A DNA stretch of 16,377 bases. Source: Clostridiales bacterium UBA6468 (GTDB taxonomy: Bacteria; Bacillota; Clostridia; Oscillospirales; Oscillospiraceae). The DNA is taken from positions 1 through 16,377 of the forward strand of contig DJNI01000066.1 of the NCBI GenBank assembly GCA_002436765.1, read 5' to 3'. Positions within the stretch are counted from its first letter, which is position 1; each line of letters starts with the position of its first letter. A program made the translations under genes and the position numbers. The notes under the pieces were generated by a model. The model saw only the letters and a list, made by a program, of their open reading frames with translations. It was not told where the DNA came from and searched no databases. Positions 1 to 6,846 of this stretch are shown in pieces.

Positions 1-1199
1 GTCATTTCAATGGTCATAACAGACTCATTCTTGGAGGTGCTGGAATAGGTCACCTTGAAGAAGCCCTTAGACTCATCCCAGCTATCCAACAGATTGGTGC
101 AGGCGGCGTCGGAGAAGAACTCAATGAGAATATCGTCCTTATTATAGCTCAGACCGGGAGACAACGTATCAATAAACGCCAGCTCGCTGTAGTAGGTGCT
201 CTTGCTGGTAATGGACGCGAGCGTGGAGAGAATCTGGTAGTCGATGACGTCGCCGTCAGAAGCGGTTCCGGTGCTGGCGTAGCCATCGGTGATGTCGTTG
301 GTGGTACCCTTGTGTTTGCCGGTGTCGGTCACATTTTCCCGCAGACTTTTGGTAAGGGTAGGAATGCCGGTCAGGTTTTTCGGATAAATGGTCACATCGT
401 AGAGCCAACGGGTACCGCCATCGATGGCATTGGTACCGGAAACGGGACTCATTGGAATGCTGAGGAAGAAGGGAGCGCAGGTGGAAGTGACCATTTCAGG
501 ACACTTGGTCTCGGCAATGATATAAAGACCCAGATCCAGATTGTTGGCCTGAGACTTACCGTAGGCATCGGTCAGGGGCATTGCGGTACCGCCATTATTG
601 ACGACATAGGTTTCCAGTGCGTTCTTAACGGTGGTGGAATTGTTTTGCAAAGCCTGTGCCAGAGCGTCAATCAGGACGTCGCTCTGATAGTAGTATTTTG
701 CGTTATCCAGATGGTCAGCATCGGTATAACGATCAGCGCCATCTTCCAGCCCCAAAGCAGTCAGCAGATCTGCGCCGACAGCCTTGTCGATGCCATACAG
801 AATTTCAATATGGTTATCGGCAGCTCCATCGTTGGCGGACCCGGTGTACTGAATAATGTCGCCGACGCGCAGGTATGTGAACTCAACGCCCTTCACGGCA
901 TAGCCGTAGCTGACCTCGCCATTGCCAAGATCAGAGCTGTTATCACTATCGCCGGCACGTTTGGACTCGCCCAGAGTTTTGTTGACGTTCTCGTCGTATA
1001 CGCCGGTGGAAACGTAGGAGGAATCCCACACGCCATCCTTTTCCGCGTTTGTAAGGTCGTATTTATACAGAGTAAGGCTGCCCTTGGCATCGGGGTCAAT
1101 GGCTGTATTGGGGACATCAGCAGCATGGGCGGCGGGGACACAGGAAACGATCGTCATGATCGCAAGGCACATGGCCAGAATCTTTTTGACAGACTTCAT
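1..1199 (-). CDS. Sortase-assembled backbone (major) pilin, 3' end beyond window
   Basis: The 399 codons in the window open with a Sec signal peptide (MKSVKKILAMC..., probable cleavage after AHA, residue 26). The mature protein begins with a strand of the SLTLYKYD type. The classical pilin motif WLYDVTIYPK lies at residues 265-274, so K274 is the expected lysine that sortase joins to the next subunit. An E-box-like segment (GLYIIAETK) precedes it. After it comes a region like the fimbrial isopeptide-formation D2 domain (DGDVIDYQI...), continuing to the window edge; the LPXTG end must lie further left. ATG at 1199 is preceded by AAGGATG. The gene lies downstream of the adhesin in the same direction, but an IS110 element now separates them. 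The role as pilus shaft subunit is inferred from the motif and order; no sortase gene is in view. Confidence 0.88.
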   Translation of the reverse strand, partial: MKSVKKILAMCLAIMTIVSCVPAAHAADVPNTAIDPDAKGSLTLYKYDLTNAEKDGVWDSSYVSTGVYDENVNKTLGESKRAGDSDNSSDLGNGEVSYGYAVKGVEFTYLRVGDIIQYTGSANDGAADNHIEILYGIDKAVGADLLTALGLEDGADRYTDADHLDNAKYYYQSDVLIDALAQALQNNSTTVKNALETYVVNNGGTAMPLTDAYGKSQANNLDLGLYIIAETKCPEMVTSTCAPFFLSIPMSPVSGTNAIDGGTRWLYDVTIYPKNLTGIPTLTKSLRENVTDTGKHKGTTNDITDGYASTGTASDGDVIDYQILSTLASITSKSTYYSELAFIDTLSPGLSYNKDDILIEFFSDAACTNLLDSWDESKGFFKVTYSSTSKNESVMTIEM

Positions 1200-1202
1200 A
1201 AT

Positions 1203-1216
1203 GGTTAATACATCCT
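1203..1216. promoter_or_regulatory. Left half of IS110 target site, overlapping the pilin Shine-Dalgarno
   Basis: On the plus strand this is GGTTAATACATCCT, which on the minus strand contains the pilin SD (AGGATG). The putative bridge RNA carries GGTAAATTCATCCT (1290-1303), a 12/14 match. C1215-T1216 is the proposed core dinucleotide. The half-site assignment is inference from this match and from the matching right half at 2752-2754. Confidence 0.6.
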
Positions 1217-1218
1217 TG

Positions 1219-1224
1219 TATTAT
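1219..1224 (+). promoter_or_regulatory. -10 half of circle-junction promoter in IS110 left end
   Basis: TATTAT lies two bases inside the left end. When the right end is joined to the left end at the CT core, it sits exactly 17 bp after TTGACT (2731-2736). Transcription would start at about 1231, just before the first bridge-RNA hairpin. IS110/IS621 circles are known to form such promoters; its use here is inferred. Confidence 0.55.
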
Positions 1225-1230
1225 AGAGTA

Positions 1231-1440
1231 GTAGTTATTAGTGTCCCTCTCCAAGGACATGTGCTACACTGTAGAGGATGCTGTGGATCGGTAAATTCAT
1301 CCTACCGCAAGACGGTTCTCGAAAGGCTCCAACCACAGCCCTTTACAGTATTGTTAATCAGTTAGATACCGCCAGACGGTTTATGTGGAACAAGGTTACA
1401 AGAGTAAAGTGTCCTGTGGAACCAGCATCAGAATAAACTT
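1231..1440 (+). ncRNA. Putative IS110 bridge RNA (target and donor guide loops)
   Basis: Visible structure, in order: a 5' hairpin TGTCC/GGACA (1242-1246 with 1255-1259); a long imperfect stem ACTGTA...GCTGTGG (1268-1286) with CCACAGC...TACAGT (1333-1349) enclosing the first loop; then a second loop region. Both loops contain almost the same apical hairpin, ACCG-CAAGA-CGGT at 1304-1316 and ACCG-CCAGA-CGGT at 1368-1380. First-loop candidate guides are 1290-1303 (left target, 12/14) and GAAAGG at 1321-1326 (right target, 6/6 as reverse complement). Second-loop candidates are AGTTAG at 1360-1365 (equal to right end 2743-2748) and TACAAG at 1397-1402 (reverse complement of CTTGTA at the left end). 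Size and placement upstream of tnp agree with known IS110-group bridge RNAs. The 3' end is approximate. Confidence 0.7.
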
Positions 1441-1455
1441 ACCGGAGTATTTATT

Positions 1456-2631
1456 ATGATTTGTGTTGGAATTGACGTCGCCAAGGACAAGCACGACTGC
1501 TTCATCCTCAGCTCGGAAGGTGAAGTCCTGGCAGATGTCTTCACCATCCCCAACAACGCGGAAGGCTTTGACACACTGCTGCAAACCATTCGCCGCTGCA
1601 CCCGCCCGGAGGACAAAATAAAGGTAGGGCTTGAGGCTACCGGACATTACAGCTACAACATTCTTGGGTTTCTTCTTGACCACGGCCTGCCAACCTATGT
1701 CATAAACCCATTGCACACCAACCTGTACCGGAAAAGTCTGAGCCTTCGCAAAACCAAGACTGACCGGATCGATGCGCGAACCATTGCGACTATGCTAATG
1801 TCTGATGTGGACCTCAAGTCCTACACAGACACATCATATCACAACGAGGAACTAAAGTCACTAACAAGATACAGATTTGACAAAGTTCGTGAGCGGGGCA
1901 AGCTGAAGCAGTCTGTTTCTCGCTTAGTCACGATTCTGTTTCCCGAACTGGAAAAGTTGGTCCCTTCGCTCCATATAGCCTCTGTTTACGAACTCCTTAT
2001 CGAGCTTCCGGGGGCACACCAGATTGCGGCAGCTCATCTGACACACTTGAAAACTGTACTCTCAGATGCTTCCAAGGGGCGCTACGGCCGTGAAAAAGCT
2101 GTTGAGATTCGCGATGCTGCCAGAAACTCCATTGGCTCCAGAATGCCTGCCAAATCACTGGAACTGAAACATACCATCCAGCTTATCCGTGAACTGGATG
2201 CAGAGATTGAAGAAGTTGAACGCGAAATCAATTCTATAATGGACGAAGTCCATTCTCCTATTGCTACAATTCCAGGTATCGGCACTCGCATGGGTGCTAT
2301 GATCCTGGCAGAAATTGGTGACTTCCATAACTTCGATTCTGCTGATAAGATTCTGGCTTATGCCGGCATGTCACCGTCAACCTACCAGTCGGGACTACTC
2401 ACGAGCAGCTACTCTCATATGGAGAAACGAGGTTCAAGATACCTACGATATGCCATATTCAATGCAACCAAATATGTCTGCATGTGGGACCCTACATTTG
2501 CCGCATACCTAGCCAAGAAAAGGGCTGAGGGCAAACATTACAATGTAGCCATCTCTCATGCTGCCAAGAAACTCGTGCGCCTGATTTATGCCATGGAGAA
2601 GTCCGGGCAGCCATACAGGCCAACAGCATAA
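1456..2631 (+). CDS. IS110-family DEDD transposase/recombinase
   Basis: The 391-aa protein has the two-domain IS110 layout. The N-terminal RuvC-like DEDD domain starts MICVGIDVAKDKHD, with D7, E60 (GLEATGHY), D103 and D106 (KTDRIDART) as the expected metal-binding acidic residues. A helical, probably coiled-coil segment spans about 235-265. The C-terminal Transposase_20 domain (about 265-350) has IPGIGTRMGA and AYAGMSPSTYQSG, with S312 as the likely catalytic serine, followed by KRGSRYLRYAI. ATG at 1456 follows GGAG with an 8-nt spacer. The full length and all key residues suggest an active enzyme. Such enzymes recombine at a core dinucleotide chosen by a bridge RNA; the RNA proposed here lies directly upstream. 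It runs against all neighbouring genes. Confidence 0.95.
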   Translation: MICVGIDVAKDKHDCFILSSEGEVLADVFTIPNNAEGFDTLLQTIRRCTRPEDKIKVGLEATGHYSYNILGFLLDHGLPTYVINPLHTNLYRKSLSLRKTKTDRIDARTIATMLMSDVDLKSYTDTSYHNEELKSLTRYRFDKVRERGKLKQSVSRLVTILFPELEKLVPSLHIASVYELLIELPGAHQIAAAHLTHLKTVLSDASKGRYGREKAVEIRDAARNSIGSRMPAKSLELKHTIQLIRELDAEIEEVEREINSIMDEVHSPIATIPGIGTRMGAMILAEIGDFHNFDSADKILAYAGMSPSTYQSGLLTSSYSHMEKRGSRYLRYAIFNATKYVCMWDPTFAAYLAKKRAEGKHYNVAISHAAKKLVRLIYAMEKSGQPYRPTA

Positions 2632-2652
2632 CGACCACAACAATCTTTTCTC

Positions 2653-2674
2653 AGAGCGCCGCCAGCGACGCTCT
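2653..2674 (+). repeat. Small inverted repeat in IS110 right end
   Basis: AGAGCG (2653-2658) can pair with CGCTCT (2669-2674) around a 10-nt loop, 21 bp after the transposase stop. No run of T follows on either side, so it is not a clear terminator. It may be structural or a weak tnp 3' end; function unknown. Confidence 0.35.
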
Positions 2675-2730
2675 ACTTGTCATGCCGTTTTGCGGTAGTA
2701 ACTTTTTCTGCATCGTTCTGAAATTTAGAC

Positions 2731-2736
2731 TTGACT
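2731..2736 (+). promoter_or_regulatory. -35 half of circle-junction promoter in IS110 right end
   Basis: TTGACT lies 15 bases before the right boundary. In the inserted form no good -10 follows at 17 bp. In the circular form TATTAT of the left end does. This would make expression of bridge RNA and transposase specific to the excised circle. Inferred from spacing. Confidence 0.55.
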
Positions 2737-2789
2737 TTTAATAGTTAGTCTTTCAGTGTTGAAAAAGTAGTTTGTTGGTTGGCATCCAT

Positions 2790-2827
2790 TTTGGAAAAAG
2801 AAAAGGCGCCGGGGGGACCTCGGCACC
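2790..2827 (-). terminator. Intrinsic terminator after the adhesin gene
   Basis: Read on the minus strand, GGTGCCG (2827-2821) pairs with CGGCGCC (2811-2805), a 7-bp stem with one G-T pair and a 9-nt loop, followed by TTTTCTTTTT (2804-2795). It lies 31 bp beyond the adhesin stop codon, so pilin transcription must come from read-through or from its own promoter. I see no clear promoter for pilin between here and the SD. Confidence 0.75.
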
Positions 2828-2857
2828 AGTAGAAAAAATGCATATTCATTTTTCCTG

Positions 2858-5800
2858 TTACTGCTTCTTACGCTTGATTACGAGCAGAATCGCACCACAC
2901 AGGCCGCAGGCCAGAATCAATGCGACGGGCATGAGAACCAGTGACTTGGAGCCGGTTTCGGGAAGTTCATAGGTACGTACATTTACGACAGTCAAATCAA
3001 CGGTGTACTCCTTATCGTCAGGCAGCCCGCCTTCATAGGCGATATCCGCAAGCAGCTGGAAACCATCGGGCGCGGCAGTTTCGGTCAGACGGTAAAGGCG
3101 TTCCGGATGCAGCCCGGTGAATTCTACCAGACCGGTTTTATCCGAGATGAGGCGGCCATCCGTGAGGCCCTCACTGGAGCAGGTGCCTTCTTTCGCATAA
3201 CCGGAGTTGGAATAAACAACGGGCAGCCAAGAGGTACCGTCCACGGACCATTCCAGCAGGAACTCAGCGCCAGCCAGAGGCTCACCTGTGGTATCGACCT
3301 TCCGAATTGCGATCTTGCCGGAGCGGAGAGAATTTGTGAAGCGTACCTCAGCAGTCTCCCCTTGGACGACAGTGACGGATTGGGGATTTTCCGAAACGCA
3401 GATGTAAGGGCTGTCATCGGGGATTACCTCCTCAACGGTATAAGTACCGGGATAGAGGTTCTCACTGACAATGAGACCGGATGCGTCCGTGACGAAGGGC
3501 GAGCCTTTTATTTCGTCACCGTTGATGTCTCTGACGATGAAGGTCCATCCCTCAAGAGAGCCGCTGGAGGGCATGGACTTTATGACTTTGATTTTGCCGT
3601 ACTGGGTGTTGACAAAGGTGATATCCATATCTTTGTGGGGCAGAATTTCAAACTCCTTAATGGACTCATCCACAAGCCAATATTCATTTTCAAAGCGGCC
3701 TTCGGTGTCTCCGGTTTCTCTGGCATAATAGATGCCGGGGTCAAGGTATATACCGACCTTGCCGTCAGCATTTGTGGTAACGGTAGTCACCTTTTGGGTA
3801 CATTCTTTATCGGAGTAAATGGTGATCTCCCAGCCCTCAAGGGACTCGCCGGTATTGGTAGACTTATGGAACCAGCCCAATCCCTGCTCACGGTTATGCC
3901 AAGCATCTTCTGTGGCCTTGCCTGCGATGATCGTAACGGAGTGGTATCCCAGCTCGCAGTTCCAGTAGTCGTCGCCATTGGAAAGCTCTAAAACGGTGTA
4001 GCTGCCGGGCTTGAGTTTGCCGGTGCTGGCATATCCCGTTTCGTCGGTGGTGTAGTCGCCCACGACATTCCCATCTGAATCCTGAACGCGGAAGGTCCAG
4101 CCTTCAAGCTGATTGCCAGTGTTCGTCGTCTTACAGAAAACCAGAATACCAAAGTGTTCGTTGGTATATTCGGCCTCAGCTTGTGTACCGGCAGTAACTG
4201 TAACCTGCTTTTCGACAACAGCATCGTAAGTCCAGTATGTTTCATCTCTGTCGTGAATCTCAACGACGTAGTATGTGCCGGGTTCGAGCTTACCGGATGC
4301 TGCATAGCCGTCCTCGCCGGTCGTAATGGTTTCTACCAGCTCCCGGTCGGCATCCAAAATCTGGAAATTCCACCCTTCAGGGCTTCCGTCAATGGCATTC
4401 TTTTTTACGCGAAGATCGCCATTGTGGGTATTGCTGAAGGTAACAGATACCGTCGCATTCGCTTTGACAGTGATGGCCTTGACAGAAGAATCGCAGACCC
4501 AGTAGGGATCATCCACCGCAATTTCCTTTGCGTACAGCTTCTGCGGGGATAGGCCTTCAATCACGATGGTGCCGTCTTTGCCTGTTGTAAAGGGAGAGCC
4601 TTCAATGGGCTTGGTGCAGGCAACATCCGTATAGATCCCGATTTGCCAGCCGGAGAGGTTCTCTCCCGTATTGGTTTGCTTGATCAGTTTGACGGAACCG
4701 GGTCCCAGAGAGTTGTGAAAGCTGACAGAGGCGGTGGTACCGTAGGTGATCGTCACCTTTTGGGGGTTGTCGCTTGCACAGCTGTACATTGCCTCAATAT
4801 CATCGTCACGGTGTCCAAGCTCCTTGACATAGTAGGTGCCGATCTCCAGACCGGTAACGGATATGGCACCCTTGGAATCCGTTGTATGGGGACCGGACAC
4901 CAATGTGGTGCAACCGGAGTCGGAGTAGATTCCAAATTCCCAGCCTGCTAGATTCAGCCCGTCGCTGGTTGTTTTGGTCAGACTGAAGTTTCCGGTTTTG
5001 ATCTTATTGATGAAGGTAACAGAGGCTGCTGCACCCCCGGCGATGGTTACTTTCTGCGGATTGGTGCCGGAACACACATACTGCTCGTTTACAGAGGAAT
5101 CCGTGTGGCCGATTTCTTTCACATAGTAGGTACCCGGGGTGATGCCATCGACCGAAATGGTTCCGTTGGCATCCGTTGTATGAGGGCCGGATACCAGAGT
5201 CGTGCAGCCGGAATCGGAATAAATGCCGAATCGCCAGCCGGAAAGATTCGACCCGTCATCCGTTTTTTTCGTCAGAGCCAGTCTGCCGGTATTGATCTTG
5301 TTCACGAAACTGACCGATGCCGTGCTGCCGTTGACAATAGTAACCTTCTGGGGATTGGTGCTGGAGCATACGTACAGGCTCTCAATACCGGAATTGGTAT
5401 GCCCCAATTCTTTGACGTAATAGGTGCCTGCGGTAAGGCCGGTAACGGAGATCCTGCCGCTGGAATCTGTCGTGTGAGGGCCGGAAACGAGGCTGGTGCA
5501 GGCAGAGTTGGAATAGATCCCAAACTTCCATCCGGATAAGTTCTTACCATCTTTCGTGGTTTTCGTCAGGCTCAGATTGCCAATCGCCTGCCCTTTTAAT
5601 TTGAAATAGGCATTCAGCGTACCGGACTCAGGATGGTACAGGTTGATTGTTGTCTGGTAAGAGGAGCCGGACATATACCAAAGAGAATAGGAGGAGTTTT
5701 CAGCAGAAGGAATCGTCTTCGTCGCTTTGAAGACAGTAGATTCGGAGATGGTGCCAGTCTGGGAGATATAAAGTGTGTTGCCGGATTTGCGGAACTCTGC

Positions 5801-6784
5801 GCCATTGCCGTTCGTGAAGCTGAACCCGGACAGAACTCCATTGGAGTCGTAGACACTGGTTTCGTCTCCGGTCAGCGCAATGGTGGGTGCAGAGCTGCTG
5901 GAGCTGGAGGTAAAGCTCGGAATCTTCAGGGCAGCCTGAACGTAGCTGACCAGAGTGTTGTAGTTCGGGGCAAAGTAAGATGCGGAGGCAGCACCGGCGT
6001 TGTAGAAAATGTTGCCTGCAGTTCCGCTTTCGTTGGCAGAATTCAGAACGAATGTTTCCGGATCCCGGAGACCGCACACAATTTCGTAAATGAGGAATTG
6101 CGTTGCGATTCTAAGCGGGACATTGGGGTTGTCGTCTTTGTACGTCGTGGTGACACTGATGGAATGATCCCACATTTCGTCGCTGTAAAGCAAAATCAGG
6201 CCAATAGCTTTTCGCCTTGCTTCCGGCAGGGAATACCATGCGGTTGCACCGGCGGTGCTGCCGCTGCCGGTAAGCGTGACGTCCTGGTCGACAGAGTTGC
6301 CGGATGTGCTTGCGGCGTAGTTTTTGTAGGGCTCAATACAGTACAGCGGATCGTCTGCGTGGGCAACGTTATTGTACCGGGCGAAATGCCAGCCCAGATT
6401 TTTGATGTATGCCGTTTTCGCGGAACCGGTTCCGTTGGGCTTATAAGTAACCGAGAGCTGACTGTTCAGCACAGTCGTGTAGTTGCCATGGTCGGCATAG
6501 TCAAACAGCAGGATGCCTGCAGATGTGCTGGCTGTTGTCGCAATCCCGTATTCATTGTCGGGCTGGGAATCAGGTGCGCCTTCGGAGCTATCTCCTGTTT
6601 CTTCAGAAGGATCTAACTGAGGGGGTGTGGTCGTGGGGAATTCGGTGGATACAGTTGTTTCCGTGGCTTCCGGTTCTGTGGAGGTAGTTTCATCATTGGC
6701 GGCTGCATAAACCGACGGGATAAGGCTCAGCACCAGCACAAATACCAGCAGCAACGAAAGCAACCGTTTACACGGTGTTTTCAT
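2858..6784 (-). CDS. LPETG-anchored thioester/Cna-B repeat adhesin, likely pilus tip protein
   Basis: The 1308-aa surface protein starts with a signal peptide (residues 1 to about 28) and a Ser/Thr/Pro/Glu-rich linker (30-75). The N-terminal head (about 90-290) looks like a Cys-Gln thioester domain: C149 in YCIEP and Q229 in ATQFLIYEI fit the pair that forms the internal thioester for covalent host binding. Nine Cna-B/SpaA-like domains follow (about 401-496, 498-594, 597-691, 694-786, 788-877, 878-965, 967-1060, 1061-1152, 1154-1270). The first eight share a GW motif. Lys, Glu and Asn at expected isopeptide positions are visible, for example K408, E459, N495. The C-terminus is LPETG (1274-1278), a hydrophobic helix and KRKKQ, a sortase signal. 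ATG at 6784 follows AAAGGATG with an 8-nt spacer. It precedes the backbone pilin, which suggests a tip role; host ligand unknown. Confidence 0.92.
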   Translation of the reverse strand: MKTPCKRLLSLLLVFVLVLSLIPSVYAAANDETTSTEPEATETTVSTEFPTTTPPQLDPSEETGDSSEGAPDSQPDNEYGIATTASTSAGILLFDYADHGNYTTVLNSQLSVTYKPNGTGSAKTAYIKNLGWHFARYNNVAHADDPLYCIEPYKNYAASTSGNSVDQDVTLTGSGSTAGATAWYSLPEARRKAIGLILLYSDEMWDHSISVTTTYKDDNPNVPLRIATQFLIYEIVCGLRDPETFVLNSANESGTAGNIFYNAGAASASYFAPNYNTLVSYVQAALKIPSFTSSSSSSAPTIALTGDETSVYDSNGVLSGFSFTNGNGAEFRKSGNTLYISQTGTISESTVFKATKTIPSAENSSYSLWYMSGSSYQTTINLYHPESGTLNAYFKLKGQAIGNLSLTKTTKDGKNLSGWKFGIYSNSACTSLVSGPHTTDSSGRISVTGLTAGTYYVKELGHTNSGIESLYVCSSTNPQKVTIVNGSTASVSFVNKINTGRLALTKKTDDGSNLSGWRFGIYSDSGCTTLVSGPHTTDANGTISVDGITPGTYYVKEIGHTDSSVNEQYVCSGTNPQKVTIAGGAAASVTFINKIKTGNFSLTKTTSDGLNLAGWEFGIYSDSGCTTLVSGPHTTDSKGAISVTGLEIGTYYVKELGHRDDDIEAMYSCASDNPQKVTITYGTTASVSFHNSLGPGSVKLIKQTNTGENLSGWQIGIYTDVACTKPIEGSPFTTGKDGTIVIEGLSPQKLYAKEIAVDDPYWVCDSSVKAITVKANATVSVTFSNTHNGDLRVKKNAIDGSPEGWNFQILDADRELVETITTGEDGYAASGKLEPGTYYVVEIHDRDETYWTYDAVVEKQVTVTAGTQAEAEYTNEHFGILVFCKTTNTGNQLEGWTFRVQDSDGNVVGDYTTDETGYASTGKLKPGSYTVLELSNGDDYWNCELGYHSVTIIAGKATEDAWHNREQGLGWFHKSTNTGESLEGWEITIYSDKECTQKVTTVTTNADGKVGIYLDPGIYYARETGDTEGRFENEYWLVDESIKEFEILPHKDMDITFVNTQYGKIKVIKSMPSSGSLEGWTFIVRDINGDEIKGSPFVTDASGLIVSENLYPGTYTVEEVIPDDSPYICVSENPQSVTVVQGETAEVRFTNSLRSGKIAIRKVDTTGEPLAGAEFLLEWSVDGTSWLPVVYSNSGYAKEGTCSSEGLTDGRLISDKTGLVEFTGLHPERLYRLTETAAPDGFQLLADIAYEGGLPDDKEYTVDLTVVNVRTYELPETGSKSLVLMPVALILACGLCGAILLVIKRKKQ
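4712..5584 (-). repeat. Three near-identical Cna-B domain repeats within the adhesin
   Basis: Residues about 401-691 are three consecutive domains sharing long identical stretches, such as SGPHTTD, GTYYVKE and NPQKVTI, with the same Cys positions. The other six domains are clearly more diverged. This points to recent duplication or homogenisation and to likely length variation between strains. Confidence 0.8.
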
Positions 6785-6792
6785 GTGGTTGT

Positions 6793-6802
6793 CATCCTTT
6801 CA
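6793..6802. promoter_or_regulatory. Adhesin Shine-Dalgarno; second potential IS110 target
   Basis: CATCCTTTCA on the plus strand is the complement of the adhesin SD (TGAAAGGATG). It equals the ten bases restored in the pilin leader when the IS110 element is removed. It contains the core and right-target sequence (CCTTTC) read by the putative bridge RNA, plus TCATCCT of its left guide. It is unoccupied in this sequence. Confidence 0.5.
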
Positions 6803-6812
6803 ATTGGAATAG

Positions 6813-6846
6813 GAAAATGCCCCAGTCGAAAAACTGAGGCATTTTC
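6813..6846. terminator. Bidirectional terminator-like hairpin upstream of adhesin
   Basis: GAAAATGCC (6813-6821) pairs with GGCATTTTC (6838-6846), extended after one mismatch by CAGT/ACTG, with loop CGAAAA. Short T stretches follow the GC part on both strands (ATTTTC). It lies 28 bp before the adhesin start and would separate the conjugation operon from the pilus genes. It could equally act as an attenuator in the adhesin leader, since I see no convincing promoter in 6847-7172. Confidence 0.6.

Larger units (their letters stand above)
1215..2751 (+). mobile_element. Complete IS110-family insertion sequence with CT core at both ends
   Basis: The element holds a roughly 240-bp non-coding left end, one DEDD transposase gene and a roughly 120-bp right end. 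I place the ends at the CT dinucleotides 1215-1216 and 2750-2751 on three grounds. The first loop of the putative bridge RNA matches the left flank and, as reverse complement, CCTTTC across the restored target. RE-LE joining at this core gives a promoter with an exact 17-bp spacer. Deleting the element restores a pilin leader like that of the adhesin. No terminal inverted repeats or target duplications are seen, as is usual for IS110. It is inserted antisense to the pilus genes. Ends could be off by one or two bases because CTT is shared by both junctions. Confidence 0.72.

Noticed and set aside
1034..1043. CATCCTTTTC inside the pilin gene as a further IS110 target
   Set aside because: Right-target base differs (T for C) and the left guide match is poor; kept only as a near match.
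312..1208. Long plus-strand open frame of 298 codons
   Set aside because: It is the antisense of the pilin gene, which has signal peptide, pilin motif and SD; the plus-strand frame has no recognisable domain.
1220..1248. TATAAT on the minus strand just before the pilin gene as a promoter
   Set aside because: A start site would fall within the SD, and the bases 17 bp upstream (AGGGAC) are a poor -35.
3107..6616. Several plus-strand open frames of 100-327 codons
   Set aside because: All mirror the adhesin gene; Gly/Val/Arg-rich shadow composition and no convincing SD.
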